Below are positions 34,688 through 45,625 of a DNA stretch of 64,000 nt, piece after piece. Source of the DNA: Ancylostoma caninum (taxonomy: Eukaryota > Nematoda > Chromadorea > Rhabditida > Ancylostomatidae). The notes under the pieces were generated by a model, which was not told where the DNA came from, did no database searches, and saw only the letters and a program-made list of their open reading frames with translations. The DNA lies in assembly GCA_037903475.1 (NCBI GenBank), contig JBAJFG010000444.1, forward strand, positions 1 to 64,000, in the 5' to 3' direction. The position numbers and the translations under genes were made by a program. The first letter of the stretch is position 1. The number at the start of each line of letters is the position of its first letter.

Positions 34688-34975
34688 AAAGGATAAAGGA
34701 TAAAGTGGTCGGCGTTAATCAATCCCGTCACGAGGGATGCGCCACGCATTCGACTTCATCTGAGCATCGTAGAGGCGTTGAATGCGTATGTGCCCTGTAC
34801 AATGACTTGCGGGGGGCACCCGATGTACCAAGTCAGTGCTTCATCCTCCCAGACTCCTCTGGTACCAATTTACCGACCCCGGAGGGATGGAAGGCTTGGT
34901 TGGCCCCAGGCGGGATCGAACCATCGATCGTGTGCGTGCGCAGCGAGCCTCTTACCACTGCGCCGCACGCGCCCC
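34688..34975 (-). mobile_element. tRNA-derived SINE with 14-bp target duplication
   Basis: The minus strand starts GGGGCGCGTGCGGCGCAGTG with a Pol III A box (GGCGCAGTGGTAAGAGG) and a B box (GGTTCGATCCC) at tRNA-like spacing. It continues into non-tRNA sequence and ends in a short (ATCCTTT)n tail at 34,690-34,705. Flanks are a perfect 14-bp direct repeat TAGTTAAAGTGGTA (34,674-34,687 and 34,976-34,989). Together these show a 288-bp SINE inserted by LINE-type retrotransposition. The parent tRNA was not determined. Confidence 0.9.
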
Positions 34976-34989
34976 TAGTTAAAGTGGTA

Positions 34990-35958
34990 CAACCTTATAT
35001 TGATGTGAAGAGGTTTATTATGTGCATGGCGAGACGATCAGTAGCAAATTTGACATTAACCATCTGGACAACCCGGCCTGGTAGCCCTATTTAGCCACTG
35101 ATTCACATGCGTTATCCTAGGCTACACGTAAATGCCATACCCCGAGAGACAAAATGCGAGTGATAATCCTGCATTATGTTGCAGAGTGAGCTGCTATCAA
35201 CTGGGACTCCTAAAGGGAAAGCTATTGGAATCTAGGCAACTAAAACTCCACGAAGAGTTTCTTTGAACAGACAGTGCATAGACTGTAGTATAGAAACTGT
35301 AGTGAGGACTTGTAATAAGAAAACTCACTTCACCATCCATGATAGTCACTGCAATGCGTGTTGCAGTTCTGCCTTCCCGACTTATTCCGGCCAACATGTT
35401 GAAGTTAAACCGCCTAACACTGTAATGGCTATCTCTGTTTTGACGCAGTTTGATTTTGAAGGGTTACGCTCTGAAATTATTTTCAGGGCAGCTCCTGCTG
35501 CATCATGACAGCTGTCGGTGTGGTTCATTCAGCTTTTGACGGCATCGAGTTGCAGCACTGATTCTACAGCAAAAACTATGCGTTATATTACTGTGCGTGA
35601 TTGTTGAGTGGAATGGCCACGAGAATTCTGTTGAGTGGAATGGCCACGAGAATTCTAAAAAAATTCTACAATGTTAAACCTTAATCGATGACCCGGGACC
35701 AGTTCTGCTCTCACTCGGAGGAACAAAACCTAGAGCTAGGGACGGGCAGTGCCACAGAACAGTCATGTAATTGAGTCTGTACACTAAAGAATCATCAATG
35801 AAACAATCCCAAAAACGATAAACTCCACGGCATTTTTTGTTACCAACATTAAGTCTAACACAAGTGCTACAGCCAGAAGGACTGCAATGCGGCCAGAGCC
35901 ATTTGACTCTATAACATCCCTAGAACGACCTCAGGAATCCACTTCAGTGCATGATAAG
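34990..35958. other. No gene seen; 27-bp duplication
   Basis: A 27-bp tandem duplication (TGTTGAGTGGAATGGCCACG...) is at 35,602-35,655. Otherwise nothing is supported. Confidence 0.4.
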
Positions 35959-35963
35959 ATTAT

Positions 35964-36339
35964 TGTTGTGTCCCCGCCTGTCTCCGGGAACACAAATCCT
36001 TTTAACCTAAGAGTCCTCTCCTTCGACTCTCTACACTTGTTCTACCCTCTCTTACTCACGAGGGCTAAATTGTTACTACTGTTGTAGCAACACCTCACTA
36101 GAATAACAGGTTTATTAGTAGGCAGAATAAAACGGGGGCGGCGGCGGCTGCTAAGGCTGACTCCAATCCACGCATAGCTAAGGCTCAATCCTAGGGCCTT
36201 ATATACACCTCTGTTTCCCGCCATCGCACTTCCTTGCGATCTATCCGGACGGGAGATCTCCACGCCACCTAGGGAGATCATCGGTCTCCTGCCTGCCGAT
36301 AACAGAGTTCCTCCTGGCAACAAGCCATCAGCCACAACA
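35964..36339 (-). repeat. 3' LTR
   Basis: 376 bp, TG...CA ends, nearly identical to 40,838-41,212 (four substitutions and one 1-bp gap seen). In element sense it carries GTATATAAGG and, downstream, AATAAA. Confidence 0.95.
36111..36116 (-). terminator. LTR polyadenylation signal
   Basis: AATAAA in element sense, about 90 bp 3' of the LTR TATA box; the same is at 40,985-40,990 in the 5' LTR. Confidence 0.6.
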
Positions 36340-36349
36340 CCTCCCCCAG
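36340..36349 (-). promoter_or_regulatory. Polypurine tract
   Basis: TGGGGGAGG in element sense, directly adjoining the 3' LTR. Expected primer site for plus-strand DNA synthesis. Confidence 0.8.
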
Positions 36350-36443
36350 TAGGATAGTTATCACAGAACTATACTACGACATAGTTAGCGAAAACCTAAG
36401 ATAACAAACGAACACAAAACAACGAAAATCTTATACAATAGCA

Positions 36444-36995
36444 CTACGCAGGAGAAGGATCGAATCTCTGGACAGGTCTTCTGGTTCTGGACGATCTTCT
36501 CAACGTTGGTGGTTGTGGTCCTTGAGTCGTTGGCATTGTTGGCGTTGGATCGGACGTAGTTGGTAGACGCGCATTCGGTATGGCACGGTCCGGATTCGAC
36601 TCGTCGTTGTTTCCAGGCCTCTTGTAGGCGTCTTCTGCTGCTAATACTTCCAGCAGCACCTTCAGCGTGTCATTTCCTTCTTTGTGACCTTCTCCATCAC
36701 GGAAGCGGAGCTGGTTCGCGTGTTTGCGAACAATTCTTCCATCTGTCTCGACTTCGTAGTTCACTGAGCCAATGCGTCTTACTACAGTTCCCTTCACCCA
36801 GTGGAATTTTGGCGCTTTCCACTGCCTTGCAAAAACCTTATCACCAACTTCAAACTTTCTTTTCTTAACTCCGTGCTTTCTGTCAAACTGGTGCTCCATA
36901 CGCTCTCGCTTTTCCTTCGCGAGAGGATCTTCAGCGGATTCCGGTTGCGGAACCAACAGACTCATTCTCGTTCGCAGCTTTCTCCCCAAGAACAC
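36444..36995 (-). pseudogene. Integrase C-terminal region (GPY/F-like), out of frame
   Basis: 183 codons that continue integrase in a different frame. It begins at FLGRKLRTR, typical of the region after the catalytic core. It then has a KFEVGDKVFARQW segment, the GPY/F-like GTVVRRIGSVNYEVETDG and VRKHANQLR, and a Pro/Thr/Arg-rich tail. It is separated from the upstream integrase frame by a 10-bp imperfect tandem duplication at about 37,000-37,025 (AAGACAGCAG before AAGACACCAGCAG). Part of the pol polyprotein; not independently expressed. Confidence 0.85.
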
Positions 36996-38013
36996 TTCTG
37001 CTGGTGTCTTCTGCTGTCTTCTCGTTCAAACTCGAATTAGGCGTCATCCTGTACGCCTGCAAAACCACATTCAAGGTTTCTTCCGATGGCCTCTCCTCCC
37101 CCTTAAGTTTTTTGATACCTCGCTTCAGCGTATCAACAAAACGTTCTGCCTGTCCATTCGACTGGGGGTGATATGGAGCCGTTTTGATGTGGACGATTCC
37201 TCCTTCGTCACACATCGCCTTGAACTGCTCTGACGTGAACTGCGTGCCATTATCACTCACGATAGTTTGCGGTAAACCGTACCTCGCAAACAAACTCTTC
37301 AGTGCTTTCACCGTCTTTGTTGCCGAAATGTTGCTCATCTCAATCATTTCGGGCCACTTGCTGAACGCATCTACTACGACCAAATAGTAGATTCCTTGTA
37401 ATGGTCCAGCAAAATCCACATGAACTCGTTGCCACACACGAGTTGGAGACGGCCACGTCTTCAACGGCACCTTCGTCGGATTCTTCGCCGCTTCTTGGCA
37501 ATTTGTGCATCTGCGAACCATATCTTCACAATCAGCATCAATGTTTGGCCAGTACACGTAACTTCTTGCCAATTTCTTCATCCTTACAATTCCAGGATGA
37601 CCGACATGAAGCTCTTTCAAAATTTTGGATCGTAGCTCTGGAGGGATAACCACTCTCTCTCCAGACATCAGACAACCTCCAACGACCGACAAGGTCTCAC
37701 GACGGTTGTGAAAATGAGCCAACTTCTGGTTCGCCTTTGGCCATTTCCCACTGTTCACACGCGAGATTACTTTCCTCAGCACAGGATCAGTTCTCGTGTA
37801 CGACTCGACATCTGCCACTGTTACTGGCAGTCTTCTTATGCACTCTTTCAGCAATGTGCAAACATCATTCTCAACTGCTGCGATTACGATGTCTTCATTC
37901 CCCCCTTGATGCTTCCGCATCAACCTTGACAAGCCATCTGCTTGTCCGAACTTCGTGGTATTGACATACTCTATGTCAAAGTCGTATCCAAGCAGAATTG
38001 TAGCCCATCTCAT
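36931..38013 (-). pseudogene. End of RNase H and integrase core of gypsy pol
   Basis: 360 codons. Residues 1-30 finish RNase H (last catalytic Asp in QADGLSR). About 131-175 is the zinc-binding region (H136, H139, C169, C172). About 195-300 is the DDE core with D200 (VHVDFAG), D254 (SDNGTQF) and E290 (NGQAERF). All visible catalytic residues are intact. Integrase joins the cDNA to host DNA. The frame is entered only after a 1-bp deletion-type frameshift near 38,020 and is lost again after LNEKTAED, so this copy cannot make a complete integrase in one reading frame. Confidence 0.9.
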
Positions 38014-39491
38014 TAGCCGGTTTGCGGAGACACCGGTACTCCCTTCTTGTCACCGAAGATGGCTAACAACGGTTTATGGTCCGTCAACAGCAGAAACTTT
38101 CTTCCAAACACATACTTGTGGAATTTCTTCACGGCGAAGACAATTCCCAAAGCTTCCTTCTCAATCTGCGAGTAGTTCTTCTCAGCCGCTGTGAGAGAAC
38201 GTGAAGCATGTGCTATCGGTTTCTCCGAACCATCCGCATATCTGTGCGAAATCACGCACCCAATTCCATAGTCGCAAGCATCAGCTGCCACGACAATCTT
38301 CTGACTTGGATCATAGTGAGCCAGATTGAGCTCACTCGAAAGTGCTGCTTTCAGCTTCTCGAATGCCATTTGTTGCTTGGAGTTCCACTCCCACTTCGCG
38401 TCTTTCTTCAGCAACGCATCTAAAGGTCCACGAAGATCTTTCATCATTGGCATAAACGCCGCATAGTACGTTATCATGCCAAGAAATGCTCGAAGTTGAC
38501 CGACATTCTTCGGCTCAACCATACTCCTGATCGCTTCAATCTTTTCTGGATTTGGCCTTCTGCCATTCTTGTCCACGATGAAGCCCAGATACCGGATCTC
38601 TGGCTTCGCAAACGAGCACTTCTCTATACGGACCTTGAATCCGTACTCGGCTACTCTCTCAAACAGTGCGAGCAAATTCTCCATATGCTCTTGCTCTGTC
38701 CTTCCACACACTAGTATGTCATCGAGGTAGGTCGCCACACCTCGCAATCCAGCTACCATCTTATTCATCACCTGCTGGAATATTCCGGGAGCCGTCTTTA
38801 CCCCGAAAGGCAGTCGGTTGTACTGAAACAACCCTCTATGCGTGTTGATCACGACCATTTTCTTGGATTCCTCTGACAACTCGATCTGAAGGTACGCATC
38901 CGACAGGTCGATCTGCGAAAACACCGCTCCTCCGTTGAGCGTCGCAAAAATATCCTCTGGCACCGGCAAAGGATAATCAAAGGACTCAAGAGCTTTGTTC
39001 AGTCCAGTTGAGAAATCAGCACACATTCTCAACTTCCCGTTGGACTTTCTCACACAAACAATGGGAGCTGCCCATTCACTGTGAGTCACTGGAGTGATCA
39101 CGTTCATCTCCAAAAGCCTGTCGAGTTCCTTTTCGACAGCTTCAACAGCAGCGTGGGGTACAGGCCTACAAGCCTTGAACACAGGACGCACATCACCCAC
39201 TAGCTGCAAGTCAGCCTTCTCTTTTGTACACAGCCCCAATCCTTCTTCAAAGACTTCAGGGTACGTCTTCTTTAGTTTCATGGCAACGTCATCATTTTGG
39301 TCCGCTTTCACCTCAGCGACCATCATTTTCATGTAGTAGGACATGTCCTCATATTTCTGGATCCATTCCAGCCCTAGAAGCGAGTTGTGAGGCGTCACGT
39401 ATGCATAGCCCTCACCTTTAGATCCCTTGATCTCAAACTCGCACCACAACTTGCCATGAATCTTCATAGAACTTCCGCTGGCGTTCTTCAC
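38013..39491 (-). pseudogene. Protease second half, reverse transcriptase and RNase H of gypsy pol
   Basis: 492 codons reading from GTG; there is no ATG at the start, as expected for entry by frameshift from gag. Residues 1-60 carry the second half of the protease (LLGLEWI). RT spans about 105-300 with D195 in FSQIDLSDAY and the YLDD box at 255-258. RNase H begins about 398 with D404, E446 and D471. It ends prematurely at about 38,013, where a one-base loss moves RNase H into the next frame. Catalytic residues are otherwise preserved. Function in the family: copying the genomic RNA into cDNA. Confidence 0.92.
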
Positions 39492-40669
39492 AACGACATT
39501 TGTCTTCTCAATTTTAAAGCAACCATGCTCCTCCAGACATCCTCATTTAGCAAGGTTATATCGGATCCAGTATCGAGCAAGAAGCTCACTGGATGTTGGT
39601 TCACTCTTGCTTCCACGTACATCCGTGTGGAGTTCACCTCAGCCGTCGCATTTGCGATCTTCACTCCATGTACGTGCTTTCCAGAAGACCGTCTTGTCAT
39701 CCTGTTTCCTCTGTTCCTACTGTTGTCGCTGTTTTGGCGGCTTCTCCGCCCTTCACTTCCATTCCCAGCAGTTTTCCTGCGGTTTGCAACCTCACAGAAC
39801 CTTTCCCTGTGTCCTGTCTTCTTGCACTGTTTGCAAAACCAAGGGTTCGATTTGCACTGTTGCGCGAAGTGATCGCCGCAACAGTTCCAGCATTCACGCT
39901 TTCGGCGTTCTTCCCTCACTGCTGCTTCAACAGTTCTCACATTACCAGCTATTGTCTCACTATCCTTCTTGAGACTTAGGAAGTTCTCGCACTCCCTGTA
40001 CAACTCCTGCAGAGACACCTTCCGCCCTGCTTTATATTCTCTGTCCAGCACTGCAATGAGCCGTTGTCTTATCTCGGCTTCTCTCTGTGATTTCAGACCG
40101 AAAATCCAGAGCAAACACTTAATGCCATCACAATCGAGCTCGTGGATTTTTGCTCTCTCACAAAACTCATTCACCCTACCAGTGTACACTAAGTAGTCCT
40201 CGGAGTCAGTTTTCTCCAGCTTCAGGCACTGATATCTCAAGGTGAACTCTGATGTTTTCACATCGAAAAGTTCTTTGAGGGTTGCCACGGTTTCCTCAAA
40301 CCCTGCTGATGTTACCTCCTTTGGTAACACGTGCCTCTGGTACCTTTCGAATGTCTCGCTATCCAATTTTTCGCACAACAGCCTCACTCTTGCACTCTCA
40401 GTAAGCTGTTTCGCATCCTCTACAAAGACCTCTTTGTACCGTGTGTACCACTTGGTGAAACTCATGTCCGTCTCAGGATCGAAAACAAACCTCTCGATCC
40501 TGTTGCTCAGTGCTGCCATTACGTTTGGGACTGAAGCCACTTCACTTGTGGCGCTAGATTGCCCTTGTCCTGAGAGATGTTTGAAAAACATCTCCATCAT
40601 CTCTTTTCTTTCTTCTCTCATCATGTCTCTGAACATATTCATCATAACCTGCGGGTCCATCTTTGCCAC
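39488..40669 (-). CDS. Gag with zinc knuckles and first half of protease
   Basis: 393 codons from ATG at 40,669. Residues 1-230 form the capsid-type region, starting with a Met/Glu-rich helix. Two zinc knuckles follow: C260-C263-H267-C272 (CX2CX3HX4C, a variant spacing) and C279-C282-H287-C292 (standard CX2CX4HX4C). After a basic Ser/Arg stretch comes the aspartic-protease active site DTGS at 366-369. The frame stops 24 codons later (TGA 39,490-39,488), before the protease fold can be complete. The remainder lies in the -1 frame. Gag packages the RNA and forms the particle. This ORF is intact. Confidence 0.92.
   Translation of the reverse strand: MAKMDPQVMMNMFRDMMREERKEMMEMFFKHLSGQGQSSATSEVASVPNVMAALSNRIERFVFDPETDMSFTKWYTRYKEVFVEDAKQLTESARVRLLCEKLDSETFERYQRHVLPKEVTSAGFEETVATLKELFDVKTSEFTLRYQCLKLEKTDSEDYLVYTGRVNEFCERAKIHELDCDGIKCLLWIFGLKSQREAEIRQRLIAVLDREYKAGRKVSLQELYRECENFLSLKKDSETIAGNVRTVEAAVREERRKRECWNCCGDHFAQQCKSNPWFCKQCKKTGHRERFCEVANRRKTAGNGSEGRRSRQNSDNSRNRGNRMTRRSSGKHVHGVKIANATAEVNSTRMYVEARVNQHPVSFLLDTGSDITLLNEDVWRSMVALKLRRQMSL
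39512..39518 (-). promoter_or_regulatory. Slippery heptamer for -1 frameshifting (gag to pol)
   Basis: T TTA AAA in gag phase, the X XXY YYZ type, 21 nt upstream of the gag stop. Slipping back one base puts the ribosome into exactly the pol frame. A downstream structure was not computed. Confidence 0.7.
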
Positions 40670-40818
40670 TCTGATCTGTCCAGCTGATCTCTACCGCCAA
40701 CACCTTTCTTCCAATCGATCACCTCACCAATCCAGCAATCCTGGATGGCTCCTCTCAATAGATCACCCTATCTATTCTCCTACTGTGCCTCCGCACGAGT
40801 TCCACAGTACAGATCTCT

Positions 40819-40836
40819 TGATCTATCTGATCGCCA
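40819..40836 (-). promoter_or_regulatory. Putative primer-binding site
   Basis: One base inside the 5' LTR the element strand reads TGGCGATCAGATAGATC. Starting TGG fits pairing with a tRNA CCA end; the tRNA was not identified. Confidence 0.4.
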
Positions 40837-40837
40837 C

Positions 40838-41212
40838 TGTTGTGTCCCCGCTTGTCTCCGGGAACACAAATCCTTTCAACCTAAGAGTCCTCTCCTTCGA
40901 CTCTCTACACTTGTTCTACCCTCTCTTACTCACGAGGGCTAAATTGTTACTACTGTTGTAGCAACACCTCACTAGAATAACAGGTTTATTAGTAGGTAGA
41001 ATAAACCGGGGGCGGCGGCGGCTGCTAAGGCTGACTCCAATCCACGCATAGCTAAGGCTAATCCTAGGGCCTTATATACACCTCTGTTTCCCGCCATCGC
41101 ACTTCCTTGCGATCTATCCGGACGGGAGATCTCCACGCCACCTAGGGAGATCATCGGTCTCCTGCCTGCCGATAACAGAGTTCCTCCTGGCAACAAGCCA
41201 TCAGCCACAACA
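40838..41212 (-). repeat. 5' LTR
   Basis: 375 bp, TG...CA ends, TATA-like box at 41,070-41,080, AATAAA (element sense) at 40,985-40,990. Confidence 0.95.
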
Positions 41213-41217
41213 ATTAT

Positions 41218-42254
41218 TCTATCAGCAATAACCACTGCACACTTGTTGTGACGTTCGTTTATGTACTGCCCACAAATCATGTTCATTCACCACCTGAGGT
41301 ATTTTTAAATTTGTTGACTCCAGTAATCTCTGGGTTGTCAACAACGGTCAAGTTTCTAGAGGGTTGCTTCTAAAAGAAATGAGTGTGAATCTTTTTACTC
41401 CGTTTTTGACGGGGTATCCGAATATATCCGATGACACTGTTCTTCTCTGCGCTAGTGAAATTGATGGCATTGTTACACGTCGAAGAAGCCCACAACAGAA
41501 CGAAATGTGAGATGAGCGGAAAGGTATCCTCGCTATTTTCAATCACAGTTGAAGTAGCATTATCACGTCTAGCTATTTGTACCACTGGTTTGAAAGCTTA
41601 GAAAATGTACTAAGATAATTTCTTCACCACTGCCCCACTTTCATCAATTTATTTTCCAATCGATTGGAATATCTGAAAATTTTCGGGCTTTACTCCTCCT
41701 ACAGACTTATCCGTAACTGACGATTATGTACTTAAATAAATAAATACTAATAATAATAGTAAAATACTAATAATAATAGTATTCACGCAAAATTGCGTAC
41801 ATTCACAAGTTATATAATGTGTTGTACATTTGCAGAGCAGGATGAGACCAACAGCGCTATGAACACGTTCCACAACAAAATTGAGAAAATGGATACGAAG
41901 GAAGGCTAGTCACTATGCAGACGAGGCCGGCAAATCTCCTCTGCATCCCTGTCACTAGACTTCTAAAAAAGTTGTATACTAGTACAATAGTAGCTGCTGT
42001 ACCATAGTTTAATATTACTAAGACTATATATTCATTGAAATCATGTGAAACAGAACTGGTAGATGATTACAAACACTTGAACAGATTAGTGCCTATCGTA
42101 TTCGCTCAATGTTGCGGTGTTGCTACTTACTCGGTGTATTCATACTGGTTGAATAAAAGTGTGAAATTCAACTGCTAATAAACATTTTACCATGAACGAC
42201 CATCGAAAAATGCATTGCCCTCCCTTTTTCAAACATCCGAGCTATGGACTTATT
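41218..42254. other. No gene seen
   Basis: AT-rich, with a short (ACTAATAAT)n stretch at about 41,740-41,780. Confidence 0.4.
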
Positions 42255-42465
42255 CGTATCCGGATTTTTCAATTTCGAATAGTGGAGAATAGAATTCTCT
42301 CCACTTCACCAGAGTTTTACATTCGAAAATGCTTTTCGAATATTCGAACTTCCAGGAACCTCCGTATTTTCGAATACTCGAACTTCCGAATTTTCGCGAA
42401 CCACCGAATTTCCGAATACTCGAACTTTCGAATACTCGAGTGTTCGAATATTTATTCGAATAATA
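42255..42465. repeat. TTCGAA-rich degenerate array, copy 1
   Basis: Many overlapping TTCGAATA / TTCGAACTTCCGAA motifs without a strict period. The motif is palindromic, so both strands look alike. Confidence 0.75.
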
Positions 42466-43349
42466 TTCCACTCAGTAAAAACATTTTGTACCGATACATA
42501 TACGCGAAAATGCGATATATTCCCCAATCACAACGGGCATGAAACTTTTTGGATAGTAAGTTTCATTTGCCGTCTTGGAATTTCTCCCAACTTCCTCATG
42601 AGTAGAAGCTTGTGCTGCTGTGGAGTTGATCCCTTATCGGTTTTCGGAAGTGGAACTGGTTAAAATTCCTACTGAAGAACGCCTATCTCTATTGAGGTCT
42701 GAAACCATTATTGAAGGATCGTGAAATGGATGGAAGCCTTCGTGTGTCAAAAGCCTTTCCCTTTATTATCTCTGTGTTGTAAATCAGCAAAACGAGCCAT
42801 GGCAGAGAATGTAGAAGTATTGACGCGGTAAAAATAATGTTAGATACAGTGGTCCAGTTACCTTGATCATGAATGGGCTTCCAGCTGTGAACAAAAAAGC
42901 GTCAGTGATGCCAAAAAAACACTGCATGTTACCCCGTTTTTCATTATTACTTCTGTTTATCCGGTACAGGTGCATGCTTGGACGTCGAACGTCAAAACCA
43001 ACAAAACTTCTATAACAAGAAGTAGGAGTATGTTTGGGCAGAAAGGATGATAAGAGGATCTCAAGATTTTGAGTGAACATCGAATTCCGTAACTGACGGT
43101 GCTGTACTTAGGAAGAGTTTCAACGAAGCAGTAGTCGGAACTCAGCTAAATATAAGGAAGAATGCTGTATAAAAGTTATTATTGTAGTTTGCAGTTCATT
43201 TACATAATTCTAGTGGAAAGGCTTGAATAATCAGAAGTTTAGTTAAAACCGTTAGTTTCTCAAGTATCTAGAAAAAACAAATTTGATTTCAATTGGAGTG
43301 GTTCTTCAGCGAGAAAATGGAACTGAAACAACAGGTGCGAAGCAAAACA
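42466..43349. other. No gene seen
   Basis: Spacer between the two TTCGAA arrays. Confidence 0.4.
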
Positions 43350-43545
43350 ATTCCAAATATTCGAATTTTCGGCCTAAAATATTCGAATATTCGAATTTTC
43401 GAATAATCCCGGACCGTCGAATTTTTGAATTTTTCAGTACCTCCGAATTTTCGAATATTCGAACTTCCGAATTCTTCGGAACCTCCAAATTTTCGAATAT
43501 TCTAATTTTTGGATATTCGAACATTCGAATAAATATTGGAATTTT
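43350..43545. repeat. TTCGAA-rich degenerate array, copy 2
   Basis: Same motif vocabulary (ATTCGAATATTCGAATTTTC) as 42,255-42,465; about 20 motif copies. Confidence 0.75.
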
Positions 43546-44789
43546 GTTCGATTCGGTCATAACTCTAATGTATACTCTGTCTAGTCTGCTGCTTCTATGC
43601 GCTGCAAATGACCCACTGAAGCCAAGGATTCAGGAGCAATTTCTAATACTTCCGCAATGGTGCCTTAATTCTCGGCGCAGCAGCTGCGCCACTTGAATTT
43701 GAGTCTCTATGTGTGTTTGCAAACAAATAAATATGTAGAACCTAAATATGCGTTTTTGGTTCAAGACTGCATAAATTCCCACATTATGAGCATGACGTCA
43801 GCTTACATATTAACCTGCTGGATATTCTGTGAGATTTCGCAATTACGAAAATAGTCATTTTAGGACTTTTGCTCATATAAATAGGCTAAAGGCTCCCGAA
43901 TGTTAGTTTACATGGAACACATGTAACACCTAAGAATTCCAGTGGGATTTATTAAGGTTTCGCTTGGTAAAAGTAGTCGCCTGTAGGATAGCTCACCATA
44001 GCATGTCTTTGAAGGTGACATTATTCCATTTTTGATTGTATTTTCCCCAACAAACTTTCTATTACTGTAAGTTTTTCTGATAGTGGTCTCTATCTCATCA
44101 ATTTCAATGTTTTTTGATTCACATTATAATCTCAAAAGTGATGCTTCGCCTTCTCTCACTTTCTTTCATGATGTGCGCTATTGGCGTGAGGCTAACAAAC
44201 CATAGGTGTTTTCCAGGTAGACCTCTTAATCCATGAAAGTCTTGCGCACCAGTATCCGATAAAGAGAACCATTTGCGGAATTGAAAGCCCATTTCCTTCA
44301 AACATATCGGAAAAATCTGTCCTAGGGATTAGCGGTTTCGGCCTATATAGACGTGTTTTCTGTGGAGGGCCGCAGGTGGTCGCAAAAATAACGCACATGA
44401 TCGTATACAGGAGGATAACTGCTAGCCATCACACATATCTTTTAAGCGGAATCTCGTGGAACTTTTTTTTAGAATCCTTCTTTTTTTTTCAGAATAGAAT
44501 CTTTTTAGAATAGAACTTTTTCTTCTTTTTTACTTACTAGCGCCCCTTCGGGACGCTAGAAAGTGGGGTGGGGCAGCCACTTGAGGCATGTGCAAAAGCT
44601 CCACACGTGCAAAATGCTTAGAAAATTAGCAAATAAGCAAAATTAATAACTGAGCTCAAATTCAAAAACCTTCTTATAAGTTACGTATAAGAGAAGCAGA
44701 ACAAATCTTCCAATGGGCCCAAACATGAAGTCCTTCTTATGAGTTAAGTATGCGAATGAGAAGTTCGTTCCTCATCGTATGGCGTATTC
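43546..44789. other. No gene seen
   Basis: A minus-strand open stretch at 44,119-44,398 has no recognised domain. The GC-rich block at 44,545-44,600 precedes the third minisatellite. Confidence 0.4.
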
Positions 44790-45605
44790 GTGCGTATTCC
44801 TCACTATCGGCTCCATCGGCGGAACTGTATCCTGCCGTACCCCACATTACTGGACAAAGCGAAATTGTATCCGAGTGTTTTCCACACTACTGATCCGCAG
44901 CGGACTTTCCTCCATTGGTGGACCCGTATTCTGGCGCCATCTTCACACATTAGGCCTGAACCGTATCCTGGTATTCCCCACTTTACTGAGTCACAGCGGA
45001 CCAATCCTATGTTGGCGGACCCGTATCCTGGTGTTATCCATACTACTGGGCCACGGCGGGCCCTTCCTCCATCAGAGCGCCCGCATTCTGGCGCCTTCCT
45101 CACAGTTAGGGCAAGCCGGATCCGTTCTCCAGGGGCGGGTTCGCATCCTGTCATTCTCAACACTAAAGTGAACCCGTATCCTGGCGTCCCCCACACCACT
45201 GGTCCACGGTCGGCCCTTTCTCCATCGGTGGACCCGTATCCTGTGTCCCCCGCACCATTGGGCCCTCGCGGGCCTTCTCTCCATAGCTGGACCCACGTCA
45301 TGGCGTTCCCCACAGCACTGAGCCACGGCGGGGCCTTTCTCCATCGGTGGACCCGTGTCTCGGCGTTCAACGCACCATTGGGTCACGGCGAGCCCTTTCT
45401 CCATCGGTGGACCCGTTTCTTGGCGTTCCTCACAGCGCTGGGCCAGGCGGGCCTTTTCTCCATCGGTGGACCCGTATCTTGGCGTCCCCCGCTCCATTGG
45501 GCCCTAGCGGGCCTTTTCTCCATAGCTGGAACCACCTCATGGCGTTCCCCACAGCACTGGATCACGGCGGGCCCTTTCTCCATCGGTGGACCCGTATCCG
45601 TATTT
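44790..45605. repeat. 60-bp minisatellite array, distant relative of the 59-bp array
   Basis: About 13 units with period 60 bp. The consensus contains GGCGTTCCCCACAGCACTGG and CCTTTCTCCATCGGTGGACC then CGTATCC. Units are clean at 45,170-45,600 and degenerate to the left. The unit aligns along its whole length with the 59-bp unit at 30.8-31.6 kb (shared GGCGTT-CCCCAC and TGGACCCG). Because 60 is divisible by three, both strands keep long frames; these are not taken as genes. Confidence 0.9.
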
Positions 45606-45625
45606 AGTTGATTGGATATACAATG

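Larger units (their letters stand above)
35964..41212 (-). mobile_element. Ty3/gypsy LTR retrotransposon (complete structure, frameshifted pol)
   Basis: A 5.25-kb element on the minus strand, flanked by a 5-bp direct repeat ATTAT (35,959-35,963 and 41,213-41,217). LTRs of 375-376 bp start TGTTGTG and end CACAACA. Order inside: 5' LTR, gag with two zinc knuckles, protease, reverse transcriptase, RNase H, integrase with GPY/F-like C-terminus, polypurine tract, 3' LTR. PR-RT-RH-IN order defines Ty3/gypsy. The protein style resembles the Mag / K02A2.6-like group, which is less certain. There is no env-like ORF. Two small indels break pol, although the LTRs differ at only about five positions, indicating recent insertion. 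Confidence 0.95.

Noticed and set aside
34900..34975. Functional tRNA gene
   Set aside because: A and B boxes are present, but the sequence continues as a SINE with target duplication and the cloverleaf is not complete.
36560..40961. Many plus-strand open frames across the LTR element
   Set aside because: They are antisense to gag-pol, whose motifs and order are unambiguous on the minus strand.
44804..45370. Long frames on both strands of the 60-bp array
   Set aside because: A period divisible by three with a stop-free unit gives open frames automatically; no start context or domain.
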